A stretch of 22,468 nucleotides of DNA from CALLVY01 sp937899855 (GTDB lineage: Bacteria > Bacteroidota > Bacteroidia > Chitinophagales > Saprospiraceae): positions 1 through 22,468 of the forward strand of contig JBCBQC010000103.1 in assembly GCA_039820405.1 (NCBI GenBank). The letters are read 5' to 3'. Made by a program: the position numbers and the translations under genes. This document shows, piece by piece, positions 6,333 to 13,787 of this stretch. Within the stretch, counting starts at the first letter, position 1. Each line of letters starts with the position of its first letter. Under the pieces are notes generated by a model. The model was not told where the DNA came from. It saw only the letters and a list, made by a program, of their open reading frames with translations, and did not search any database.

Positions 6333-7910
6333 TCAGGGAGCCAAGGTAGCATTTTTTACTCCGCGAAAGCCAGAATAAGGCTTCCGAACGTCGGGTCCAG
6401 TTCGGTAAACGTTGAAGCGGTCGGCGATTCGCGCGTGGTTTTCGTGGAAGGCCCAACAACCACCCCGGTAGCCGTAGACCAGCGCGTCCCCTTGCGCGTA
6501 GTGCCAAGCGGGCGTATTGGCACTGCCGTCCGCCGCGATCCGACCATCTCCTTCTACTCCCACGTAATTCCGACTGTTGCGATCCCCCACCGGGACGACG
6601 GGCTCCCGGACGTTGCCACTCAGCTCCAGACTGCCGTAGAAGCCCGCCCCGGAGTTGAGGCGGCTAAGGGGCGTCTTTCCCTGCGAGTGAATACCGGTAC
6701 GCAATGGTCCCCGATAAGCCATCGTCTCCGACAAAATCCGACAACCAATGTAATCGGGATCGCTGCCGGTGGCCCCGCAGACGTCGTCAAAGTTGTCAAA
6801 GCCCAGGAGGTTGACGTGGACGTTGCCGTCGACGCAGTCTTTCCCCCGATCGCAGGCAAAAAGTCGTTGGTCCAGGTAGTAGCCCTTTTCCAATTCGCTG
6901 CTGCCCCAGGCGTATTCCCGAAAGATGGCCGGAGCCGTTCCCCGCGCCGATTTTTCGTACTCCAATTCGGTCATGATCCGCATGCCCGCCCAGTCGGCGA
7001 GGGCCAGGCAATCGTTCCAAGATAGGAAGCTGCAAGCTTGGTCGGGGACGGAGGTGGTGTATTTCCCATTTTCCCAAACGATAAAATTACCGTAAGCCGC
7101 CCGGTCCGCCCCCGCAAAGCTCGCTTCGAGATCGATGCGGGCGCGGGCCTGTTCGGGACGCAGCGCGTTCAAAAAATCGCAGTACTGCTGTTCGGTCAGT
7201 TCGTAGCGCATTTGGTAAAAAGCCGCAAAACCCTTGGGGAAATCGGGGCCCAGCTTGCCCTGACGGTCACCGGAATAGGTATTGACCCCCGGGATGACGG
7301 CGTCGCGGTAATTCAAACAAGTATCGCAGCCCCCAATCGCAATTTCCGCCTCGGAAGTTATCTGGAACGCGCCCTGGTAAGTCCCCTTCCCGTCGGATTG
7401 ATAAAAGGCATTGAGGGGCGCCCCCAGCGATCCCTGACTGGTGTCCAGTCGGTTTCGGTCCGCCAGTGATTTGGCGGCGCCCAGCTCGTAGGCCCCCCGG
7501 GGGATGTACACCATCTCGTAGGCGTGGGGCGTGGGCGTGCCTAGGAGACCCGGGGTGAAAGTCAGTTGAAAATCAATACAGCTTTCGGCCGCCTGATCGG
7601 GGGCCGGAAGGAGGTAGGCGCCCTGTCGATCGGTGGAAAGCCGGGCGCTAAAGCTGCTGTTCTCCAAGCGCAATTGGTCGATGACCAGGGGTTCGTTTTG
7701 CCCGTTTTTAAAAAAGAGGTAGAGGGCACTGTGGTTGACCGCGTCGTGCCAGTAGTCGTAGTAGAAGATACAGCCTTGGAGGGTCTGGCCTTCCACGGCG
7801 TTGACTTCGACGCGCGCCCGTTGGGTGCTTTGAAATTTGGTATTGGCTTGGGCCGGCCCAAAGGCGGCCGCGCAGAGTAGCAGCGCGAGGTAGAAAGGTA
7901 AAAGCGGCAT
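6333..7910 (-). CDS. Secreted SUMF1 (formylglycine-generating enzyme-like) domain protein
   Basis: Encodes 525 residues. A signal peptide ends near AQA at 20-22. Residues 23-130 form a beta-rich N-terminal domain, and 133-520 form a SUMF1/FGE-sulfatase domain. Recognisable pieces are FYQMRYELTEQQYCDFLN (231-248), SFLSWNDCLALADWAGMRIM (294-313) with TELEYEKSARG, SGNVREPV (431-438, normally GNVWEW), YRGGCW (481-486) and GFRGV (514-518). The paired cysteines used by true formylglycine-generating enzymes near the C-terminal RGGS motif are not present; a single Cys sits in GGCW. It may therefore be a structural or binding relative, as many Bacteroidota SUMF1 proteins are. No sulfatase gene is nearby. 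It lies 54 bases downstream of the PhzF gene. Confidence 0.85.
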   Translation of the reverse strand: MPLLPFYLALLLCAAAFGPAQANTKFQSTQRARVEVNAVEGQTLQGCIFYYDYWHDAVNHSALYLFFKNGQNEPLVIDQLRLENSSFSARLSTDRQGAYLLPAPDQAAESCIDFQLTFTPGLLGTPTPHAYEMVYIPRGAYELGAAKSLADRNRLDTSQGSLGAPLNAFYQSDGKGTYQGAFQITSEAEIAIGGCDTCLNYRDAVIPGVNTYSGDRQGKLGPDFPKGFAAFYQMRYELTEQQYCDFLNALRPEQARARIDLEASFAGADRAAYGNFIVWENGKYTTSVPDQACSFLSWNDCLALADWAGMRIMTELEYEKSARGTAPAIFREYAWGSSELEKGYYLDQRLFACDRGKDCVDGNVHVNLLGFDNFDDVCGATGSDPDYIGCRILSETMAYRGPLRTGIHSQGKTPLSRLNSGAGFYGSLELSGNVREPVVPVGDRNSRNYVGVEGDGRIAADGSANTPAWHYAQGDALVYGYRGGCWAFHENHARIADRFNVYRTGPDVRKPYSGFRGVKNATLAP

Positions 7911-7964
7911 GGAAAAATGGTTTGGTTATCGATTACTTAGCCTTCATCGAAGCCGAGCGTTTCG

Positions 7965-8882
7965 CTATCCCCACCATTCTCCTTTCGCCACCAATTTGGC
8001 GTGCCCCCCCACTTTGAGCTCGTAGTGATCGCCCCGGCGCGTACCGTCCAGGTGGAGGTAGGATTTCCGGTTCATCAGAAAGCCCTGTTCCACGCGGGCC
8101 CGGATTCGCTCCGCGCGGTAGCGGAGCAGGTAGGCTAGCAGACAGCCGTTGGCACTGCCCGTGGCGGCGTCCTCCTTGAGCACGTCGTCTTCGATGCAAA
8201 ACATACGAGTGTGGTAGTCGTTTTGGTTTTCGAAGGTTTCGGAGGTAAAGAAAAACAGGGAGGTGCTCAGGCCCTCGGGATGGGTAGATTTGTAGCCATC
8301 GTGGCGGAGCAGGAAGTCTTTGAGTTGTGGGGCGGTCAGTTGGATTTGGCGCATGGCGGCGAGGTTGCGCAGGGGGACGATGAGGAAGGGCAGGCCGGTC
8401 GAGATTTCCTGAATGGGTAGGCCTTCGCTCAGGGTGGCGGGGTCCAGTCCCAGGCCCGTCGCGAGGGCGTCGGCCGTGAAGGTTTGGAGGAAGTTGGGCG
8501 GAGCTTGGGTCATGACGAATAAGCTGGAGGCGGGTTTTTCGGCGGTGGCGATGTGCACTTCGATTGTGGCGTGGTTCAGGTCCAGTAGGATGGTGCTGGC
8601 GGGGGTGGACAGCAGGTGGTTGGCGATGACAAAGCTGGTGCCGATGGTGGGGTGCCCGGCGAAGGGAATTTCCGATTCTGGGGTAAATATTTTGACGGTG
8701 TAGTGCTGATCGGCCAGGCGTTTTTTGATAAAGGTAGACTCCGCAAAGTTGATCTCCCGGGCCATTTGCAACATGTCCTTCCCCGTCAACTGGTCGTCCA
8801 AATCCAGGAAGACGGCCAGCTGATTGCCGCCGTACTGGCGTTGGGTGAATACGTCCAGTAGGTAATAGGTTATTTTTTTCAT
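7965..8882 (-). CDS. PhzF family isomerase/epimerase
   Basis: Encodes 305 residues, normal for the family. The ATG at 8880-8882 is chosen because MKKITYYLLDVFTQRQYGGN is the standard PhzF N-terminus; an extra 15 residues upstream are not needed. Motifs are GNQLAVF (19-25), the catalytic Glu48 in FAEST, SEIPFAGHPTIGTSF (70-84) and DAATGSANG (238-246). The family has a diaminopimelate-epimerase-like two-domain fold and catalyses isomerisation or hydrogen shifts. The known member PhzF acts in phenazine synthesis, but no other phz genes are here, so the substrate is unknown. The product is cytosolic. A long same-strand ORF in another frame covers this gene and is an artefact of composition. Confidence 0.9.
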   Translation of the reverse strand: MKKITYYLLDVFTQRQYGGNQLAVFLDLDDQLTGKDMLQMAREINFAESTFIKKRLADQHYTVKIFTPESEIPFAGHPTIGTSFVIANHLLSTPASTILLDLNHATIEVHIATAEKPASSLFVMTQAPPNFLQTFTADALATGLGLDPATLSEGLPIQEISTGLPFLIVPLRNLAAMRQIQLTAPQLKDFLLRHDGYKSTHPEGLSTSLFFFTSETFENQNDYHTRMFCIEDDVLKEDAATGSANGCLLAYLLRYRAERIRARVEQGFLMNRKSYLHLDGTRRGDHYELKVGGHAKLVAKGEWWG

Positions 8883-8907
8883 GGTTGGTAACGTTGAGGG
8901 GAGGCAA

Positions 8908-9630
8908 TCACTGTGGAATATAATCAATTCGCTCGTAACGCATCATTATTTTCTCCCCATCCTCCATCCGCTCCAGGATCAAATTTTCCTCAGCATCAAA
9001 CGCGTAGTTCCATATTTCCCGCCGCAGCGGTTCTTCGTAATAAATGACCTGCAGTTCATTGCGGTGGCCGTGGGTACGGTAGGTGCCGTACTGCCGTTTT
9101 TCATCCTTTTGCCGACTCACGATGACCCGATCCCAACGTAGAAAAATGTAGGGCGCTCCCTCGCGGGCGGCGGCGGGATCCCCCGTCCGAGGGCGCCACA
9201 CCCCCAACAATTTATCGGAAGCAGCCTGCGGAATTTTATTGGTTTTCCGCAGAAAAACCTGAACGGGCTCGCCATCCTCCTCCCGGGACCAGGTCATTTT
9301 TTTCCCATCGATCGCCTCCAGGGTAAATCCGCTAAATTCATCTTTGACGCCATTGGTATTGACGATGGACAACTGCTTGCTTGGGGGGTCGTACTGCCAA
9401 TAACCCACGGTATGCTGCGACCAGCCATTGCCCGAGGCCTGTGACTGGTCCGGATCAAGTCGGGTCCATTTGGCTTGTGGGGTCATGGTTTGCCCACCAA
9501 TTTGCACCTTTTCAACCAGCCACAACCCGACGATTCGTTGTTCCACCTTGCAGTGGCTAAATAGGGTGAGTATCCCCAAAAGGGGCAGTAGTTTCTTTAC
9601 CTCACGGACCGTCAAAGAAAAAAGTACCAT
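8908..9630 (-). CDS. Lipocalin-like lipoprotein
   Basis: Encodes 240 residues. ATG 9628-9630 is used, giving an overlap of 19 bases with the preceding gene; a TTG at 9615 is an alternative start nearer the hydrophobic stretch. A hydrophobic core KKLLPLLGILTLFSH leads to Cys27, a plausible but weak lipobox. Two similar openings, RIVGLWLVEKV (32-42) and KLLGVWRPRTG (140-150), each followed by alternating strands, suggest two lipocalin-like beta-barrel units. This is inference from pattern only. It would be an envelope protein binding a small ligand or acting structurally. It is 25 bases upstream of the PhzF gene and probably in the same transcript. Confidence 0.75.
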   Translation of the reverse strand: MVLFSLTVREVKKLLPLLGILTLFSHCKVEQRIVGLWLVEKVQIGGQTMTPQAKWTRLDPDQSQASGNGWSQHTVGYWQYDPPSKQLSIVNTNGVKDEFSGFTLEAIDGKKMTWSREEDGEPVQVFLRKTNKIPQAASDKLLGVWRPRTGDPAAAREGAPYIFLRWDRVIVSRQKDEKRQYGTYRTHGHRNELQVIYYEEPLRREIWNYAFDAEENLILERMEDGEKIMMRYERIDYIPQ

Positions 9631-10079
9631 AGGCTAGTGCTGATCAGGGCGGGAAGCAGACCGATAATCAGTCCATTCCGAAAATCCTCGATATGCTTGG
9701 CCAGATCATCCGCTACGGGGAGGTAATCGGGCCGCATGAAGGCTGGTTTTAGTTTTAGGTACACCAACCAATCAAAGAGGATTAAATCCGCCAGGTTAAA
9801 AATTTGAAAAAGCGCGTAGGTCAGGACGAGGGCAAAGCCAAAGCCTACGTTTGGATCAATTTGCTCAAAATACAACACGGCGTAGGCCATGATGGGCAAT
9901 TGAACGGCGAACAACAAAAGTACCACCAAGAGCCCTCCAATTCGATTTTGGTACTCCTCGGGAGCCCCCAAATCGGTTCCCCACATCTTGGGGTCGATGA
10001 GCCAAGATGCCATCAGGATCACGAAAGAGGGGAACGTGAGGATACCTCCCCAGATTAGAATGTGTACAATGGTAGCCAT
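9612..10079 (-). CDS. Hypothetical four-pass membrane protein
   Basis: Encodes 155 residues from ATG 10077-10079 (MATIVHILIWGGILTFPSFV). A longer frame reaches 10223, but its extra 48 residues are basic and look non-coding. Hydrophobic segments lie at about 4-28, 48-71, 78-102 and 134-153, with a charged loop AFMRPDYLPVADDLAKHIED between the last two. No family is recognised. Its TGA (9612-9614) lies inside the start region of the lipocalin-like gene, so the two are likely translationally coupled. Confidence 0.7.
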   Translation of the reverse strand: MATIVHILIWGGILTFPSFVILMASWLIDPKMWGTDLGAPEEYQNRIGGLLVVLLLFAVQLPIMAYAVLYFEQIDPNVGFGFALVLTYALFQIFNLADLILFDWLVYLKLKPAFMRPDYLPVADDLAKHIEDFRNGLIIGLLPALISTSLWYFFL

Positions 10080-10307
10080 GACCTTCGATTGTCGTTTGCG
10101 ATTAAGGCCGAGGGCAAAAAGCTGGCCGAGCCTCCCAGCCGGAACACCACGATCCAGTTTGGCAGTAAAGGACCTACTGGCCAGAGTAAGGTACTGCTTT
10201 TTACACGTTCTAGCGAATTTCACGCTCCAGTTTCGGTGATTCGCCCCACTCGGGCCCCTGACCTGAGGGCCCGCATCCTTTCCACACCCAAGCGGCGGGC
10301 GTCCTCC
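10080..10307. other. Intergenic region downstream of the GH38 gene, with a 7-bp GC hairpin
   Basis: These 228 bases hold no supported gene. Bases 10251-10257 (cgggccc) and 10267-10273 (gggcccg) form a perfect 7-bp inverted repeat with a 9-base loop. The hairpin lies about 35 bases beyond the GH38 stop on the minus strand, so it may end or stabilise that transcript. No T tract follows, so factor-independent termination is not supported. The promoter for the membrane gene starting at 10079 should also lie here, but no clear element was seen. Confidence 0.35.
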
Positions 10308-13300
10308 CTAGTCCTTTAATTCCAACCGCAGGAACTTGGTCTCCAAAGCTTGGATTAGCCAGGGAGCAGACAGGACCCGAATTTTTTCTTCCAAGCTGTT
10401 CACTTCCACCACCGCCTCGACCCGGGGATGGCGACTCCATGGCTCGACATCGAGGGTGGCGGGCTGGCCTTCGGTTTCTCGGAGGTGTAGGAAGAGGCTT
10501 TTTCCATCCAGCGCGGGGCGGGCGTTGACGAGCAGCAGGTCGCCCGTAGTGCTCAGGTCCAACAGGCGGGCCACCAATTTTTCCTCCTCCCCTCCCCCGG
10601 AGGAAGCCGCACGCACGCGAGCGATGAGCGGAACCCGATTTCCCCAGCCAAATTTGGTGGCGAAGGCTACTGAATGGTCGGAGGAAGAAGTCAACCAGTA
10701 CCGCCACTCCAGGGCACCCTGCTGGCTGGCCTTAAAATTGGTGGTCCAGTAGTTGTTGAATACCCAGGAATAAAGGTGCGGCTTTTGGGGGCGGTGGCGG
10801 TAGTAAAAGTGTCCCGTATTGATGGCCCCCAGCTGTACCAGTGGAATATCGTTGCTGCTAAATACCATTTGGGTCGCCCCACTGCGCAGCGACGCAAAAT
10901 GCTGAATGGTGTTCCAGTCGGCGGCCGTCCCTTCCAGCTGGTCCACTCCCGGCTCCACCACCCCTCCCTGTACGTCAAAGCGCAGCTGATCCGCACCTTC
11001 ACCCCGGAAGGGAAAGGCTACGTAGCCCCCCTCGGGATCCGTATTCGGCAGTTTATTCATCCGGTACACCAGCTCGATCATTTTGGTATGGTGGTACAAG
11101 CGGATTTCAATCGCCAGTCCCTTTGCATCCGCACATTCGGGAATCTGTCCTCGCAAGTAGAGGCTGTGCCAGAGTGGGTACGAGCGGGTCCCCACCACTT
11201 GGCAATCGCTCAGACGGATCATGGTCTTGTCCAGGGGCCGGTAGGTGGTATCCCGATTGAGGTAGGTCAGCCGTTCCAAGTCCGAACGACTGTGGAGTTG
11301 TTCGAGCACAAATTCTCCGAGTTGGTATTCGCTACTGGGGTCCAGCCACTCCTTTTGCAGGTCCTTGTCAAATAAGCTGAGAATCCCCGCTCGCTTCCGA
11401 TCGACCGTGAGGCGGTAGTATTGATTTTCGATCGTTGGTGAAGTGTCAATTGCTGGACTGGAGGTGCTCAAGAGGGGAGCCTCCAAGACTTGAATGCGGA
11501 GTACTTGGTAGCCCAGCGGCGGAATGTCGTTTACCCACAGGGCCCATTTGGTTCCGTCGTTGCGGCTTTGTACGATTTGGGCGGGCACCTGCTGGCCTTG
11601 GGCATCCAGGATGGCGTAGGCTTTATCCAGCGGCAGGATATCGTGATCGATAAATACCTCTACGCGTCCCGATCGCTTCCAGTTGAGGGTGTTGAACACC
11701 GTAATGGAAGGCAGTGGGGTGTCGGGCAGCTGTGGCAAAATCAAGCCGATGGCCTTTTCCCGAAGGAGCTCGGCATCTTGCTTAGCAGACCACACGTAGG
11801 AAGACTTTTGCCGCCACTGATTGATTGAATTGGTGGACGATGGATTGGAAATGCTCTCGTCCGCTCCGAAGGTATGCTCATCGTAAAACAACAGCGACTC
11901 GTAACATTCCGCCAGCGCTGCCGAAATACCGGGAGGAAGTTGACTACCCGCCATTCGGGCCATGGCCAGCAGACCGGAGGTCGCAATCAGGTTGGCGTGG
12001 GTACTCCGCGCTACCTTGGTCTCGTTCATCGCCGAGCCAAAGCCATCCGTCCACCAGTCGGGCCAGGCCACCTTTTGGACCTCCAGCTGATCGGAGTGGT
12101 TGGCTTCGAGGTAGTGCATAAACTCGCTGGCCAGCGAAAGCTTGAGTTTGGGCCATTCGTATTTTTCATTCCAAGCCCTCACGATATCACAAGCCTTGGT
12201 GGAGGGCGGCGAATTGTCCGTGATGTAACCGGAGAATTGCAAAGCCAGCCGATCAAAGGGATAGCCCTTCTCGTCCAGGTCGCCGAGGTAATTGGACAGG
12301 TTGTCCCGAAAAACGTCCAGCTTTCCGGTGGTCAGACTCAGGGTGTTGCCGTGCATGTAGTGCTCACTTCTAAACGCCAGCAAGCGCTTCCCCGAGGGCG
12401 ACTCCCACCAAAACGACGTGGGTTGGTCAAACGGGATGCGGGCGCGGTGTCCGTGCTGCCCCATCGTCAGGTACTTGACGCCCGTACCGTGAAATACGTC
12501 GATCATACACCACCCGATGCCATTGACATCGTTTTGCATGGCCGTGGTCACGTCGATGCCGCGGTCTTTAAAGGTCTTCAAGGTTTGGGCCTGGATGGCC
12601 AGGGCGGTTTCGTCCACAATATCGCAGAAGTTGAAGTACATCCCGGTCACCTCAATCCGTCCTTCCTTGATCCGTTGCAACAGGCGGTTGACCTGTACCT
12701 CGGGTCGACTTTCCAGGTATTCCTTGACGGTCCAGGAGGCTTCACAAGTCCAGCGGAATTGGGCCGCAGGGGGAAGGGGGTCGGTTTGGTCGCAGTAGTC
12801 CAGCGCCAGGTCGATAAAGCGCAGGTGTTCAGTTAGGATCTCGGATTGGGGGCGGGTGTAGCCAATATCGGTGTGGCTGTGTTGGACCAGGTGAATGGTC
12901 CATTCCTTTACCGGCCCCAGCTCGACGGGGAGTACTTGGGTTTGGTCGCCAATGGAAACCTTTGCCTCCAGGCGCTGAATCTGGTCAACGATCGGTAGCA
13001 AAACATCCACCTGATTCAGGCCGATCCGCAGTTGGACCTTTTGCCGCAGGTCACCCACCGTAATGAGGGCAGTTTGGGGATCGGCCAAATGCACCAAGTC
13101 AAAGCGTAGGGTGTGAAACAGTCGCTCGTTTTGTTTGGTGACGGTACGCAATTGCTGGGCCGTACATTCTCTTTTCAGGGGAAGCTGGTAGGTCATGTAC
13201 CAGGCATTGCTCCGCTGGTCGGCCGCCGTCACTCGGAGTCGCAGTGCTTGTCCCGGGGGGAGCAGGGAGCTCGCTAGGGTGAGTACGGCGTAGCCCATTT

Positions 13301-13739
13301 GGTCGCCGTGTTTGTCAATCATCGAACGGTGAAAAGTCAGGCGCCCTCCCTCGCGCCGGGACTGGGCCGTCCACGTTTCGCGGTGGTTGCTGAGGGGATT
13401 GGCAAAGGTAAACCAACTTTCGTCGTTGACCAGCAGCTCGAATTGTTTGGGATCGTTGCGGACATCGATGCCGTAGAGCCAGATCAAGGAAACCGAGTCT
13501 TGGCCGACAGCCCCGTCAATTTTGTCGGTTTGCCACTCGATGGCAGGGAAGTCTGCGTTCGCCCGGGCCAGTAGGCTTTTCTCATTGTGGGCGTAGGGCG
13601 AGTGGTAAACGAAGGGGGTACCGGCGAGGCGCTGGGTAAATCCCGGATAAAAGCTATCCTGGGCCCAGAGGAAGGGGTTGCTGGTAAAAAGGATCAGCGT
13701 GGCAAAAACGAGTAACTCGCGGTAAGCTTTCTGGTTCAT
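10308..13739 (-). CDS. Secreted glycoside hydrolase family 38 (alpha-mannosidase-like) protein
   Basis: Encodes 1143 residues from ATG 13737-13739. The signal peptide is MNQKAYRELLVFATLILF followed by a cut near LWAQ|D (27). An N-terminal beta domain spans about 30-275. A GH38 catalytic domain begins at 278 with the metal-binding HTDIGYT (289-295; His289, Asp291). The probable nucleophile is Asp404 in QNDVNGIGW, and a later metal-ligand region is DEHTFGADES (620-629). Beta-sandwich domains fill the C-terminal half. The family hydrolyses alpha-mannosides with zinc. The divergent sequence means the sugar and linkage are uncertain, and a DUF5054-like relative is an alternative. No T9SS tail is present, so it is likely periplasmic. 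It lies 48 bases after the DUF4874/DUF4832 gene and probably shares its transcript. Confidence 0.85.
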   Translation of the reverse strand: MNQKAYRELLVFATLILFTSNPFLWAQDSFYPGFTQRLAGTPFVYHSPYAHNEKSLLARANADFPAIEWQTDKIDGAVGQDSVSLIWLYGIDVRNDPKQFELLVNDESWFTFANPLSNHRETWTAQSRREGGRLTFHRSMIDKHGDQMGYAVLTLASSLLPPGQALRLRVTAADQRSNAWYMTYQLPLKRECTAQQLRTVTKQNERLFHTLRFDLVHLADPQTALITVGDLRQKVQLRIGLNQVDVLLPIVDQIQRLEAKVSIGDQTQVLPVELGPVKEWTIHLVQHSHTDIGYTRPQSEILTEHLRFIDLALDYCDQTDPLPPAAQFRWTCEASWTVKEYLESRPEVQVNRLLQRIKEGRIEVTGMYFNFCDIVDETALAIQAQTLKTFKDRGIDVTTAMQNDVNGIGWCMIDVFHGTGVKYLTMGQHGHRARIPFDQPTSFWWESPSGKRLLAFRSEHYMHGNTLSLTTGKLDVFRDNLSNYLGDLDEKGYPFDRLALQFSGYITDNSPPSTKACDIVRAWNEKYEWPKLKLSLASEFMHYLEANHSDQLEVQKVAWPDWWTDGFGSAMNETKVARSTHANLIATSGLLAMARMAGSQLPPGISAALAECYESLLFYDEHTFGADESISNPSSTNSINQWRQKSSYVWSAKQDAELLREKAIGLILPQLPDTPLPSITVFNTLNWKRSGRVEVFIDHDILPLDKAYAILDAQGQQVPAQIVQSRNDGTKWALWVNDIPPLGYQVLRIQVLEAPLLSTSSPAIDTSPTIENQYYRLTVDRKRAGILSLFDKDLQKEWLDPSSEYQLGEFVLEQLHSRSDLERLTYLNRDTTYRPLDKTMIRLSDCQVVGTRSYPLWHSLYLRGQIPECADAKGLAIEIRLYHHTKMIELVYRMNKLPNTDPEGGYVAFPFRGEGADQLRFDVQGGVVEPGVDQLEGTAADWNTIQHFASLRSGATQMVFSSNDIPLVQLGAINTGHFYYRHRPQKPHLYSWVFNNYWTTNFKASQQGALEWRYWLTSSSDHSVAFATKFGWGNRVPLIARVRAASSGGGEEEKLVARLLDLSTTGDLLLVNARPALDGKSLFLHLRETEGQPATLDVEPWSRHPRVEAVVEVNSLEEKIRVLSAPWLIQALETKFLRLELKD

Positions 13740-13787
13740 TTGGTTTTTATTTTTGGGAATCCACTCCGTGTCGGCCCAGGCCAAGTT

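Noticed and set aside
6306..7025. A 239-codon plus-strand frame antisense to the SUMF1 gene
   Set aside because: It is a shadow of the minus-strand gene, with Val/Gly/Pro-rich low-information sequence.
7965..8882. Phenazine biosynthesis cluster
   Set aside because: Only a PhzF-family gene is present; the family is broad and no other phz genes are in the window.
7933..8907. A 324-codon open frame on the minus strand overlapping the PhzF gene
   Set aside because: It is rich in Pro, Arg and His, has no domain, and lies out of frame over a clear PhzF gene with intact motifs.
10080..10223. N-terminal extension of the four-pass membrane protein
   Set aside because: The 48 extra residues are basic and irregular, while ATG 10077-10079 leads directly into the first membrane helix.
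11874..12836. A 320-codon plus-strand frame antisense to the GH38 gene
   Set aside because: The opposite strand carries the GH38 catalytic motifs; the antisense frame is an effect of GC-rich codon use.
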